Both the position numbers and the translations under genes were made by a program. The notes below the pieces were generated by a model. That model did no database searches. It was given only the letters and a program-made list of their open reading frames with translations, and was not told where the DNA came from. 64,000 nt of DNA from Mycobacterium alsense (lineage in GTDB: Bacteria; Actinomycetota; Actinomycetes; Mycobacteriales; Mycobacteriaceae): the NCBI RefSeq assembly GCF_002086635.1, contig NZ_MVHD01000026.1, forward strand, positions 1 through 64,000, given 5' to 3'. This document shows, in pieces, positions 43,831-52,828 of the stretch (positions are counted from its first letter, which is position 1; each line of letters begins with the position of its first letter).

Positions 43831-44379
43831 ATGGGCGAGGACGCGGTCGAATGCGCGGCCACGGCTCGGCTGCTCGACGGGCGGATCGTGTCGCTGCGAC
43901 GCCTCGATGCCGGCGACGCCGAGGCCGTGCTGGCCCTGCATCAACACCTCTCCGACCACGATCGCTACTTCCGGTTTTTCACGCTGCGGCCGGTCGGGAT
44001 GGCGGAACTCGTCGGCGAGCTGACCGAGCAGCACGACGGGCTGTGCGCCGTCGGCGCGTTCGACGGCGACCGGTTGATCGGCGTGGCCCACTATGTCGTC
44101 GTGCACGAGGAACCGGCGGCCGCCGAGTTCGCGATCGTGGTCGCCCATGACGACCATTCGCTGGGCGTCGGAACGGCCTTGCTCAAGCACCTGGCCCGCA
44201 TGGCCCGGGCTCACGGAATCGAGCGCTTCGTCGCCGATGTCTTGGGCGAAAATCATCTCATGCTCATGGTGGTGTTCGACCTGGGCTGGCGCTGTCAGCC
44301 GGCCGGTGACGCATCGGTTCGCCACTTCGTGATCGAGCTTCCCGATTTCAGCGATGAGGATACGAAATGCCCAACGTGA
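43831..44379 (+). CDS. GNAT-family N-acetyltransferase
   Basis: 182 residues. LRRLDAGDAEAVLALHQHLSDHDRYFRFF begins the fold; the acetyl-CoA loop region is AEFAIVVAHDDHSLGVGTALLKHLARMARAHGIERFVADVL, with the Q/RxxGxG/A motif reduced to HSLGVGTA. The HQHLSDHDRYFRFF segment is similar to GNAT domains of Pat-type protein acetyltransferases, but no cyclic-nucleotide domain is present. Overlaps the following usp gene by 13 bases. Protein or small-molecule substrate unknown. Confidence 0.82.
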   Translation: MGEDAVECAATARLLDGRIVSLRRLDAGDAEAVLALHQHLSDHDRYFRFFTLRPVGMAELVGELTEQHDGLCAVGAFDGDRLIGVAHYVVVHEEPAAAEFAIVVAHDDHSLGVGTALLKHLARMARAHGIERFVADVLGENHLMLMVVFDLGWRCQPAGDASVRHFVIELPDFSDEDTKCPT

Positions 44380-45284
44380 CAAAGAAATCCGCAAAGAAAT
44401 CCGCACCGGAATCCGCACCGGAATCCGCAGTGGTCGTTTGCGTCGACGGATCCGCGGCCTCCGACGCCGCCGTCGCCTGGGCGACGCGCGAGGCCATCAT
44501 GCGCAAATTGCCCATCACATTGATGCACGCGGTGGCGCCGGTGGTCGTGGGCTGGCCGGTGGGTCAGCTGTACGCCCAGATGCCCGAGTGGCAGCACGAC
44601 GGCGCGCGGGACGTCATCGAGCGGGCCCGCAAGGCCGTTGACGCCGCTTCGACCGGGGCAAGACCGCCTGAAATACGCACCGAGGTGGTCTATTCCGGCG
44701 TCGTGGCGGCGCTGATCGAGGCCTCGAAAGAAGCCTGGATGATCGTCGCCGGTAGCGAGGGCCTGGGCGCGATGGGCCGACTCTTGTTGGGCTCGGTCAC
44801 GACCGGATTGCTCCACTACGCGCACTGTCCGGTCGCGGTCATCCACGAGTCGGCGAGCGTTGACACCGACGCACCGGTCCTGCTGGGGATCGACGGATCA
44901 CCCGCGTCCGAGGGCGCGATCGCCCTGGCCTTCGACGAAGCCTCGCGCCGCGGAGTCGGCCTGCGGGCGCTGCACGTGTGGAGCGATGTCGGCGTCTTCC
45001 CCGTCCTCGGGATGGACTGGCGCGACCGCGAACGCGAGGGGGAGGAGATCCTCGCCGAGCGCCTGGCCGGCTGGCAGGAGCGTTATCCGGAGGTGCACGT
45101 GGAACGGTTGCTGTTCTGCGACAAGCCGTCCCGGTGGCTGCTCGAGCAGTCCGAGCACGCTCAACTCGTCGTGGTCGGTAGCCGGGGTCGCGGGGGATTC
45201 CCCGGCATGCTGCTCGGGTCGGTGAGTTCGGCCGTCGCGCAGTCGGCCAAAGTCCCCGTGATCGTCGTCAGGAGTCATCGATGA
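44367..45284 (+). CDS. Tandem-domain universal stress protein with repeat-encoded N-terminal tail
   Basis: 305 residues, two intact Usp domains. Each has the opening VCVDGSAASDAAVAWATREA / [20 protein letters not shown] and a full nucleotide-binding loop, GSEGLGAMGRLLLGSV / GSRGRGGFPGMLLGSV, so ATP binding is likely. The N-terminal tail (residues 6-21) is (KKSA)2(PESA)2, encoded by four 12-base units (44381-44428). Related to Rv2005c/Rv2026c-type DosR proteins. Stop overlaps the next gene's start (ATGA). Confidence 0.9.
   Translation: MPNVTKKSAKKSAPESAPESAVVVCVDGSAASDAAVAWATREAIMRKLPITLMHAVAPVVVGWPVGQLYAQMPEWQHDGARDVIERARKAVDAASTGARPPEIRTEVVYSGVVAALIEASKEAWMIVAGSEGLGAMGRLLLGSVTTGLLHYAHCPVAVIHESASVDTDAPVLLGIDGSPASEGAIALAFDEASRRGVGLRALHVWSDVGVFPVLGMDWRDREREGEEILAERLAGWQERYPEVHVERLLFCDKPSRWLLEQSEHAQLVVVGSRGRGGFPGMLLGSVSSAVAQSAKVPVIVVRSHR
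44381..44428 (+). repeat. Four 12-base tandem units at the start of a usp gene
   Basis: AAAGAAATCCGC twice, then ACCGGAATCCGC twice, without interruption. They encode KKSAKKSAPESAPESA. The first pair is unusually A-rich for this genome. Confidence 0.85.
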
Positions 45285-45649
45285 TCGAACTACTGCCGGA
45301 CATGCCGGAAGGGGTGACCGGCGTGCGCGTCTCGGGTCGCTTGGGAGGTGACGAGTTGCGCCGCCTGCGCCCGCAGCTCGAGGCGCTGTTGAAGGCCGGG
45401 GACATCAGGATCGTCGAGGTCATCGCGTCCGACTACGAGGGCTTCGGCCCCGGTGGACTCGCGGAGGACATCAAGCTGGGACTGGGTGCGGTGTTGCCGC
45501 ACCATTCGTCCTTCAAGCGAATCGCCGTGGTGTCAGACAAGGACTGGGTCGGCCACGTCCTGCACGCCCTGGCATGGATGATGCCCGGCGAACTCGCCGT
45601 GTTCCGGCTCGACGAGTTCGACCGCGCCAAGCAATGGGCGGCCGGCTGA
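45281..45649 (+). CDS. SpoIIAA/STAS-like protein
   Basis: 122 residues with the SpoIIAA-like (STAS fold) pattern: GVTGVRVSGRLGGDELRRLRPQLEALLK, VIASDYEGFGPGGLAEDIKLGLG, FKRIAVVSDKDWVGHVLHALAWMMPGELAVF and a C-terminal helix DRAKQWAAG. Such single-domain proteins bind small hydrophobic ligands or membranes; function is not known. Third gene in the GNAT-usp operon, coupled by a four-base overlap. Confidence 0.8.
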   Translation: MIELLPDMPEGVTGVRVSGRLGGDELRRLRPQLEALLKAGDIRIVEVIASDYEGFGPGGLAEDIKLGLGAVLPHHSSFKRIAVVSDKDWVGHVLHALAWMMPGELAVFRLDEFDRAKQWAAG

Positions 45650-45654
45650 GTCGC

Positions 45655-46455
45655 TCAGCCCCGCACCACCAGCACCGAACGCCCGGCGGGCGGGGGGTGG
45701 CCGACCGGCCCGACGATCCGGGCCACCTCGTCGGCGTCCTCGGAGCCCACCACCGCGAGTTGGATGGATTCCTGTGTGCGGGCGAGGAATTGAGCGACCC
45801 CGTGCCTCGCCGCGGCCGGCATGACATGCACCTCGGGGTATCGCGACACCCACCGCCGGAGCCGCCGATCCAGCTGGCGGTACGGGATTTCGCCCAACCC
45901 CCACCGCCACACCCCCAGCGCCAGGATCGATGCCCCGCGCAAGCGCGCCTCGCGGAAGCCCTCCTCGAGCACCGCGTCGTTGCCCGGCGAGTCATTGACG
46001 ACGACACCGACCCATCCGGAATCCGGTTGCGCTCGGTCATTGCCGCGGACGATCGCCACCGGGCAGCGCGCCGCACGGGCGACGGCGTCGGCGGTCGAGC
46101 CGAGGACCTTGCGGGCGATCCGCCCGATCCCCACGGAACCCACGCAAACCATTGCCGCGACGTGTGATTCGTCGATCAGGGCGCGCTCCGGAGGCCCCGG
46201 CACCACATCGCATTCGACTTTGACCGGCTCGCCCGTGGCCTGCAGCGCGGCATCGGCGGCGCGCAGGGACGTTTGGGCGTATTCGACCTCCAGGCTTGCG
46301 TCGCCTCCCGCATCGCCGGATCGGGCGGGAGTGGCATGGATCAGCCGCAGCGGAACGTTGCGGCTGACCGCCTCGACGACCGCCCACTTGGCCGCGTTGA
46401 TCGCGGCATCCGAGCCGTCGATCCCCACCACGATGCGCTCCGATGACTGATTCAT
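45655..46455 (-). CDS. Universal stress protein
   Basis: 266 residues. First domain IVVGIDGSDAAINAAKWAVVEA with CVGSVGIGRIARKVLGSTADAVARAARCPVAIVRG retains most of the nucleotide-binding loop; the second is degenerate (VGVVVNDSPGNDAVLEEGF, then AVVGSEDADEVARIVGP). Similar design to the usp at 39484. Convergent with the SpoIIAA-like gene, five bases between stops. A strong DosR box lies 87 bases before its ATG. Confidence 0.87.
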   Translation of the reverse strand: MNQSSERIVVGIDGSDAAINAAKWAVVEAVSRNVPLRLIHATPARSGDAGGDASLEVEYAQTSLRAADAALQATGEPVKVECDVVPGPPERALIDESHVAAMVCVGSVGIGRIARKVLGSTADAVARAARCPVAIVRGNDRAQPDSGWVGVVVNDSPGNDAVLEEGFREARLRGASILALGVWRWGLGEIPYRQLDRRLRRWVSRYPEVHVMPAAARHGVAQFLARTQESIQLAVVGSEDADEVARIVGPVGHPPPAGRSVLVVRG

Positions 46456-46541
46456 CGTGTCCTCCCGGTCTCCGGCCTGTCTGCCGCCACACGGCAGGCT
46501 CGACCAATCCCGACGCTATGGGGAGGGGCCGGATTTCAGCA

Positions 46542-46555
46542 GGGCCGTTCGGCCC
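46542..46555. promoter_or_regulatory. DosR box before the leftward usp gene
   Basis: GGGCCGTTCGGCCC, near-perfect palindrome (GGCC-GTTC-GGCC), 87 bases before the usp ATG at 46455 and just after the end of the otsB1-like gene. Confidence 0.7.
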
Positions 46556-46594
46556 CGGTTCGGGGGCGTTGGTCACTGCCGGGCTGCGACGCCC

Positions 46595-49500
46595 TCAGGT
46601 GATCGTGAGGGTGTGTCCGGGCAACAGACGCTGCACGCCGCCGCGGCATTCGACCGTGATCGGACCGGCGTTGCCGGCCTCGGATGTCAGGACGCCGGTC
46701 CGCCCGCTGATCCGAAGATGAACACGGTGACCGCGGTAGACGAAGGGGAACTCGATGGGGCCGAGCGCCTCGGGCCAGTGCGGGGCGAGCACCAGCCGGT
46801 CGTCGCGCGTTTCCAAACCGGTGAAACAGCGTTGCAGCACATCAACGCTGCCGGCCATCGCCGCCAGGTGGATTCCTTCGGACGTGGTGCCGCCCTGGAT
46901 ATCGGCGACGTCGGAAGCGAGGACCTGCACGAAGTTCCGCATTGCGTGGCGGCGGTCGGCGCGGGCCAGGACCCACGAATGGACGAGTGCGCTCAACGTC
47001 GATCCGTTCGAGGTGCGCGCCAGGTAGTACTCGATCGTCTTCGGAATCTGCTCGGGCGTAAAGCGGTAGCCGAGCCGGCCGAACAAGCCCATCAGCTCAT
47101 CCGACGACAGCAGGTAGAACAGCATGAGCGCGTCGGCCTGCTTGGACGCCTTGTAGTTGTTCACGCTGTCGTGTTCGGCTTCCAGGATGCGATCGAGCCG
47201 GCGGATGTTGCCGTATTGGCGGCGGTAACGTTCCCAATCGAATTCCGCCAGTTCGGAATAGCCCTCGAATTGGCTGATGACGTCCTCGTGGAAGGGCACG
47301 AACATGCGCCGCGTCACGTGGTCCCAGCGATCGAGCTCGTCGGCCGGCAGGCCGATTTTCCCGATCAGGTCGAGCCGGTCGCGCAACGGCATCAGGTCGA
47401 GTGCGTCCATCGCCCGCAGGATGGCCCACACCGCCATGACGTTGGTGTACGCGTTGTTGTCGATCCCGTCGTACTCCCTGCCCGGATAGCCCGAGTGGAA
47501 TTCGTCGGGGCCGATGACCCCCCGGATGGTGTAGCGGCCGCGAGCCTCGTCAAAGGCGGCCAGTCCGACCCAGAAACGGGCGATTTCGACCAACATCTCG
47601 GTGCCGTAGTCGATGAGGAACTGGCGGTCACCGGTCACTTGGTAGTGCTGCCACGTGTTGTACGCGACCGCGAGGCCGACGTGATGCGCACGCGCGCTGG
47701 CGTCCGGAATCCACCGGCCGGACTGCGGATTGAGGTGCACTTCCTGGCTCACCTCGCGCCCGTCGCTGCCCGATTGCCAGGGGTACATCGCGCCGAGGTA
47801 GCCCGCCCTGCGCGCGGCGCGACGGGCCTCGGGAAGACGCCGGTACCGATAGAGCAGCAACGACCGGGACACGTTGGACATGCGCAGACTCAGCACCGGG
47901 GAGACGAACAGCGAGTCCCAAAAGACGTGGCCGCGGTAGGCCTCGCCGTGCAGCCCCCGCGCCGGCACCCCCGCGTCGAGTTCGGCGGTGTGCGGCGAGA
48001 TGGTCTGCAGCAGGTGCACCAGATGCAGCCGCAGCACCCGCAGCGCCGGTGCGCTGTCGGCGAGGCCCACGTCGCACTGCTCCCACAGCCGGGCCCACGC
48101 CCGGGCGTGTTGCCGGTGGATGTCGGCATAGCGACCGGCCGTGTCGAGATGTTGACGGGCGGCACTAGCCGGTTCGGATATGGCGGTGTCCCGGCCGGTG
48201 AAGACGGTCGCGACCTTCTCGCACGTGACCGCCTGGCGCGCGGAGACGGTGACCGTTATGTCGTGCCCCCCACGGTCCCCATCCCGCACGACGACGTAGC
48301 GGGCGTCGGCCGGGATATCCGCGGCGTCACCGTGCCACACGTTGGTGCGGGCCGCGACCGCGATCGAGATGCGCGACTGCGATGTTTGCGACCGCAATAT
48401 CACCGAGTCGGGCGGGATTTCGTCGATCACCGGCACGACCAGATGGGCACTGGCCAACGACCGATAGCGCTCGACCATGGTGTTTTGCACGCCCCCGTCC
48501 AGCAGGGATCTGAACTCGACAGTCCCCGACCAGTTCTCGGCGACGAGCGTGGTCCGCATGGCGAGCAGGTGGGGTTGGTGCATCGCCGCGAAACGCTCCT
48601 GGGTCAACGTCGTGATCTGACCCGAGCCGTCCCGGAACCGGAGCGTACGCGTCAACGTCGCATGGCGTAGATCGAATGTCTGCCGATAGGAAAGCAATTC
48701 GGTGTCATCGACGGAAAACCAGGTGCCGCCGTTGATCCGGAACGTCAGCGGAAGCCAGTTGGGCAGGTTGACCAGGCTCTCGTTCTCGATGGTCTTGGCC
48801 GCAACCCTGTCGGTCAGCGCGTTGTAGACGCCGGTGGCGTAGGTGCCCGGGTAATGGGCTTTGGAGGCGGCCGCCTCCGGGGCGCAGCCGCGGGTGGCGA
48901 TGTAGCCGTTGCCGACGGTGCAAAGCGACTCGCGGAGGCGCTCATACTCGGGGTCGTAGCCTTGGTATTCGAGTTCCCATGCGGTGTCGGTTCTCGACGC
49001 CGCGGCTTCGAGGTCCCCGGCCAGCCGGCGCACGAACTCGGCCACCGCGGCAGGACTTTCGAGACTGAACAGCGCCGCGGACGGGCGGCCGCCGTCCTCG
49101 TCGTGGCGCACGACCACCCCCACCCCGTTGAATTGGACCGCGTCGAACGCGTCCTCGTCGGTGAGGTCGTCGCCGATGTAGATGGGCAACACGGCCTGGG
49201 GATCGCCTCCGTCGCCACCGACGATGCGTTCCAGTAGCCAGGCGAGCGTGGTGCCCTTGTCCCAGTCGATGTCGGGGCGAAGCTCGATGACTTTGCGGCC
49301 GGCGGTGACCCGGAGGCCCCGGGAGCGGCCGAGCACACGGGTCGCGGCGATCACCCGCTCGGCGTCTTCGGGGCGGGCGTTGCGGTAGTGAACCGCGACC
49401 GCGAAGCGCTTGCGCTCCACCGCTATTCCCGGGACACCGCGGAACGCCTCCGTCAGGTGGCCGGCGGCGCAGGTCAGTGTGTCGATGGTGCCCTCGCCGG

Positions 49501-50257
49501 CATTCTCGTGGCGGGTGCCGTCCGGTTCCATCAACTCGAGCCCGTAGCCGCCCGCATACCACACCCCGTCGACGCCAACCCGCTCGCGGACGTCGGTCAG
49601 GTCCCGGCCGCTGACCACCGCCACGGGGCACTGAGCCGCCAACGCGTGCAACGCCTCGCCGGCGCCGTCGACGAGTGTCGCCGAGTCCGGGTTTCCGACG
49701 ATGTCGGACAGCGTGCCGTCGAAATCGAGGAAGACCACGGGTCGCCGGTTCGTCACCAGTTCCTTGACCTGGCCGTAGGCCTGCAGGGCGTCGGCGATGC
49801 GCGACATGGCCGCGCCCCCGCGTCGGACCGTGATCGCGGCCAGGTCGGCGACTACGGTGTCGGCCCAGTCCGACAGGAGTTCTTCGGCGAGTCCGTCGTG
49901 GTCGAGTCCGATGGTGAGGCCGAAACCGTAGTCCGTGGCGGCCTTGACGCCGGCCGGGTCGCTGTCGACGACGACGCACCGTACGCGGCGCGCGCCCAGG
50001 CGCGCCGCCGCCTCGACCGGGTCGCCGTTCACGGCGCCCACCAGGTCGTCGATCCCCGCGTCGCGCAACGCTTGCGCGCAGTCGCGGCTGGGGGAGTACA
50101 CGGCCGTCGCGACGCCCGCGTCTCGCAGCCGACGCAGCAGCGGCCCGGCCGAACCGCGCGCGCCGACACCGGCGTGGGCGCTCTCGACGACGCTGTCCAG
50201 GCCGAGAACCACCGCGTCGTGATATCGCCCGTCGACGGTGGCGGCCCATTCGCTCAC
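46595..50257 (-). CDS. otsB1: OtsB1-like trehalose-phosphatase fused to glycoside hydrolase family 65
   Basis: 1220 residues. Residues 1-150 are a reduced HAD-like domain; about 160-410 are a trehalose-6-phosphate phosphatase domain with VVFLDFDGTLSDIVGNPD (Asp178/Asp180), VAVVSGRDL and YIGDDLTDEDAFDA; about 430-1200 are a GH65 trehalase/phosphorylase domain with GYIATRGCAPEA, HVFWDSLFVSPVLSLR, QSGSDGREVSQEVHLNP and GPDEFHSGYPGREYDGIDNNAYTN containing the catalytic Glu. Same order as M. tuberculosis OtsB1 (Rv2006, 1327 residues). Here the first domain reads LGLDSVV where a HAD phosphatase has DxDGVV, so its nucleophile is lost, and it is about 100 residues shorter. Confidence 0.9.
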   Translation of the reverse strand: MSEWAATVDGRYHDAVVLGLDSVVESAHAGVGARGSAGPLLRRLRDAGVATAVYSPSRDCAQALRDAGIDDLVGAVNGDPVEAAARLGARRVRCVVVDSDPAGVKAATDYGFGLTIGLDHDGLAEELLSDWADTVVADLAAITVRRGGAAMSRIADALQAYGQVKELVTNRRPVVFLDFDGTLSDIVGNPDSATLVDGAGEALHALAAQCPVAVVSGRDLTDVRERVGVDGVWYAGGYGLELMEPDGTRHENAGEGTIDTLTCAAGHLTEAFRGVPGIAVERKRFAVAVHYRNARPEDAERVIAATRVLGRSRGLRVTAGRKVIELRPDIDWDKGTTLAWLLERIVGGDGGDPQAVLPIYIGDDLTDEDAFDAVQFNGVGVVVRHDEDGGRPSAALFSLESPAAVAEFVRRLAGDLEAAASRTDTAWELEYQGYDPEYERLRESLCTVGNGYIATRGCAPEAAASKAHYPGTYATGVYNALTDRVAAKTIENESLVNLPNWLPLTFRINGGTWFSVDDTELLSYRQTFDLRHATLTRTLRFRDGSGQITTLTQERFAAMHQPHLLAMRTTLVAENWSGTVEFRSLLDGGVQNTMVERYRSLASAHLVVPVIDEIPPDSVILRSQTSQSRISIAVAARTNVWHGDAADIPADARYVVVRDGDRGGHDITVTVSARQAVTCEKVATVFTGRDTAISEPASAARQHLDTAGRYADIHRQHARAWARLWEQCDVGLADSAPALRVLRLHLVHLLQTISPHTAELDAGVPARGLHGEAYRGHVFWDSLFVSPVLSLRMSNVSRSLLLYRYRRLPEARRAARRAGYLGAMYPWQSGSDGREVSQEVHLNPQSGRWIPDASARAHHVGLAVAYNTWQHYQVTGDRQFLIDYGTEMLVEIARFWVGLAAFDEARGRYTIRGVIGPDEFHSGYPGREYDGIDNNAYTNVMAVWAILRAMDALDLMPLRDRLDLIGKIGLPADELDRWDHVTRRMFVPFHEDVISQFEGYSELAEFDWERYRRQYGNIRRLDRILEAEHDSVNNYKASKQADALMLFYLLSSDELMGLFGRLGYRFTPEQIPKTIEYYLARTSNGSTLSALVHSWVLARADRRHAMRNFVQVLASDVADIQGGTTSEGIHLAAMAGSVDVLQRCFTGLETRDDRLVLAPHWPEALGPIEFPFVYRGHRVHLRISGRTGVLTSEAGNAGPITVECRGGVQRLLPGHTLTIT

Positions 50258-50310
50258 CTCTGTGACGATGCCACGTCGCGGGCCGCGGTCAACCCCGCGC
50301 GGCGCGGCGA

Positions 50311-50322
50311 GGCCTCATGGCC
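50311..50322. promoter_or_regulatory. DosR-box-like palindrome between otsB1-like and usp genes
   Basis: GGCCTCATGGCC has the GGCC-N4-GGCC geometry of the other sites. It is 54 bases before the otsB1-like start and 77 before the usp start, so it could serve both divergent genes. Confidence 0.5.
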
Positions 50323-50398
50323 ATGCGTTTGGTGACCAAAGCCTCATGAACGACGATGCCTCGGCCAATAGCGTTTTCAGTGACCGAGGGAGGAAAAG

Positions 50399-51286
50399 AT
50401 GACCAAACCCACGAAACGCCACGGCATCGTCGTCGGAGTCGACGGATCGCCGGCCTCCAACGCCGCGGTCTGCTGGGCAGCCCGGGACGCGGCGATGCGG
50501 AACGTTCCGCTGACGCTGGTCCACATGTACAGCTCGTACGTGCCGACGTTCCCGCAGATACCGATTCCGGCCGGAGTGACGGTGTGGCAGGAGCAGGACG
50601 GCGCGCAGGCCCTCGAGCGCTCCGTCAAGATCGCCGAAGATGCCGTCCGGCGGGACCAGAAGATCGCGATCACCAGCGAACTGAAATGCTCACCCCCGGT
50701 GCCGACGCTGGTCGACATGTCCGAAGAGGCCGAGATGGTCGTCGTCGGCAGCAACGGCCGCGGTGCGGTGGGGCGGGTGCTGCTGGGCTCGGTCAGTTCC
50801 GCCGTGGTGCGGCACGCCAAGTGCCCGGTCGCGGTCATTCGGGACGAGGACCCGCTGATGCCCCATCCGCAGGAAGCCCCCGTGCTCGTGGGAATAGACG
50901 GCTCGCCGGCCTCCGAGCTCGCGACGGCCATCGCCTTCGACGAGGCATCCCGCCGCGGGGTGGAGCTGCAGGCGGTGCACGCGTGGAGTGACGTGCAGGT
51001 GCTCGAGATCCCCGGCTTCGACTGGGCCATGGTCAGGGATGAAGCCGAGCGCAGCCTCGCCGAACGCCTGGCGGGCTGGCAGGAACGCTACCCGGACGTC
51101 ACGGTGCACCGTGTGCTCGTTTGCGACCGGCCGGCACCCCAGCTGATCGAGAAATCGGAGTCCGCGCAACTGGTTGTCGTGGGCAGTCACGGGCGGGGCG
51201 GCATCGCCAGGGCCCTGCTGGGTTCGGTCAGCAACGCGGTCGTTCACTCCGTGCGGATGCCGGTGATCGTGGCGCGGCCGTCCTAG
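50399..51286 (+). CDS. Tandem-domain universal stress protein (Rv2005c-like)
   Basis: 295 residues, two complete Usp domains: [22 protein letters not shown] with [32 protein letters not shown], and [22 protein letters not shown] with [32 protein letters not shown]. Both nucleotide loops are intact. Very similar to the tandem usp at 44367. ATG 50399 has a GAGGGAGGAAAAG site. Gene order otsB1/usp/kinase matches M. tuberculosis Rv2006/Rv2005c/Rv2004c. Confidence 0.92.
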   Translation: MTKPTKRHGIVVGVDGSPASNAAVCWAARDAAMRNVPLTLVHMYSSYVPTFPQIPIPAGVTVWQEQDGAQALERSVKIAEDAVRRDQKIAITSELKCSPPVPTLVDMSEEAEMVVVGSNGRGAVGRVLLGSVSSAVVRHAKCPVAVIRDEDPLMPHPQEAPVLVGIDGSPASELATAIAFDEASRRGVELQAVHAWSDVQVLEIPGFDWAMVRDEAERSLAERLAGWQERYPDVTVHRVLVCDRPAPQLIEKSESAQLVVVGSHGRGGIARALLGSVSNAVVHSVRMPVIVARPS

Positions 51287-51298
51287 GGGTTGGCAGAG

Positions 51299-52816
51299 AT
51301 GTCCACGGCGGCGGACGCTGGTCCGGTGAGTATGACTCCGGGGCGCTTCGGCCCGCATCCCCCCTATGTCCCCTACGTCGCCGCACACGAAACCCACACC
51401 GGCCTGGTCGTGCTGGTCGGTGACCGGGCGTTCAAGGCGAAGAAGCCGGTGCTGACCGACTTTCTCGACTTTCGCACCCTCGAACAGCGCGAGCGTGTGT
51501 GCCTTCGGGAAGTCGAGTTGAACAGCCGCCTGTCGCCCGAAAGTTATTTCGGGGTCGCGCATCTCACCGATCCCGGCGGGGGGCCGGCCGAACCGATCGT
51601 CGTGATGCGGCGCTATCGCGACGAGGACCGGCTGGCATCCCGGGTGGGCCGCGGTCCCGACGAAGCCGTTCGGACCGCGCTGGACGCCGTCGCCGCGGTG
51701 TTGGCGCGGTTCCACCGGCGCGCCGAACGGAGCCCGGAGATCGACGCCCAGGGCGAGGCGGCCGCGATCGAGCGGCGCTGGCGCGACAACCTCGTCGAAC
51801 TCGACCGCAACGCGGACACGCTGCCGGCCGGGTCCGTGGCGCGGATCGGCCGCCTGGTCACCGAATTCATCGCGGGCCGTGAACCCCTGTTCAATCGCCG
51901 CATCGAAGACGGCCTCATCGTCGACGGCCACGGCGATCTGCTCGCCGATGACATCTTCTGCGGGCGAGGCGAACCCGCCCTGCTGGACTGCCTGGAGTTC
52001 GACGACGAGCTGCGCTACGTCGACTGCGTGGACGACGCCGCCTTCCTCGCGATGGACCTGGAGTTCATGGGACGCAAGGACCTTGGCGCCTACTTCCTCG
52101 AACGGTACGCCGCCCACTCGGGGGTTGCGGTGCCGTCGGCGCTGGCGCACTTCTACATCGCCTACCGCGCCGTCGTCAGGGCGAAGGTGGACTGCGTGCG
52201 CGTTTCGCAGGGCAAGTCGGAGGCCGCTCACGACGCCGCGCGGCATCTCGCGGTCGCGGCCGAGCACCTCGAGATCGGCCGCGTGCGCCTGGCACTCGTG
52301 GGCGGCAACCCGGGCACCGGCAAGTCCACGGTCGCTCGCGGACTCGCCGAAGGGACCGGTGCGCAGGTGATCTCAACCGACGATGTGCGGCGGGAGCTGC
52401 GGGACTCCGGCGCGATAACCGGCGACGCCGGTGTCCTCGATCGCGGGCTGTACAGCCCGGACAACGTCGCGGCGGTCTACGACGTCGCCCTGCGCCGGGC
52501 GGAATCGCTGCTGCGCGACGGGCAGTCGGTCATCCTCGACGGCACCTGGCGGGATCCCCAGATGCGTGCGCAGGCCCATCGCCTCGCGGCCGAAACACAC
52601 TCGGCCACGGTCGAGCTGATGTGCTCGGCGACGACGGACACGGCGGCCGGCCGGATCGTCACCAGGCCGGCAGGTAACTCGGAGGTCACGCCGGAGATCG
52701 CGGCCGCGCTGGCCGCCGAGCAGGCCGGTTGGGACACCGCGCACCGGATCGACACCTCGGGGGCCGTCGAAGACTCGACCCGGCAGGCCCTCGCCGCCTG
52801 GCGCCGCACGTCGTAA
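51299..52816 (+). CDS. Kinase-like protein with C-terminal AAA domain (Rv2004c-like)
   Basis: 505 residues. The N-terminal two thirds resemble aminoglycoside phosphotransferase-like kinases: VGDRAFKAKKPV, LREVELNSRLSPESYFGV, DGLIVDGHGDLLADDIFC (catalytic-loop HGDLxxxNxx pattern, with Asp for Asn) and LLDCLEFDDELRYVD. The C-terminal third has a Walker A GGNPGTGKSTVARGLA and downstream DDVRREL, as in gluconate-kinase-like P-loop enzymes. Same architecture and position as DosR-regulated Rv2004c. ATG 51299 is preferred to TTG 51290. Substrate unknown. Confidence 0.88.
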   Translation: MSTAADAGPVSMTPGRFGPHPPYVPYVAAHETHTGLVVLVGDRAFKAKKPVLTDFLDFRTLEQRERVCLREVELNSRLSPESYFGVAHLTDPGGGPAEPIVVMRRYRDEDRLASRVGRGPDEAVRTALDAVAAVLARFHRRAERSPEIDAQGEAAAIERRWRDNLVELDRNADTLPAGSVARIGRLVTEFIAGREPLFNRRIEDGLIVDGHGDLLADDIFCGRGEPALLDCLEFDDELRYVDCVDDAAFLAMDLEFMGRKDLGAYFLERYAAHSGVAVPSALAHFYIAYRAVVRAKVDCVRVSQGKSEAAHDAARHLAVAAEHLEIGRVRLALVGGNPGTGKSTVARGLAEGTGAQVISTDDVRRELRDSGAITGDAGVLDRGLYSPDNVAAVYDVALRRAESLLRDGQSVILDGTWRDPQMRAQAHRLAAETHSATVELMCSATTDTAAGRIVTRPAGNSEVTPEIAAALAAEQAGWDTAHRIDTSGAVEDSTRQALAAWRRTS

Positions 52817-52828
52817 AAGGAGCAGGAC

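Noticed and set aside
46457..48670. Very long open frame on the plus strand opposite the otsB1-like gene
   Set aside because: Antisense shadow in GC-rich DNA. Composition rich in Arg/Gly/Asp/Val/His without domains, while the opposite strand has clear OtsB and GH65 motifs.
50331..50345. Second DosR-like site GTGACCAAAGCCTC before the usp at 50399
   Set aside because: Both half-sites are degenerate; kept only the better palindrome at 50311.
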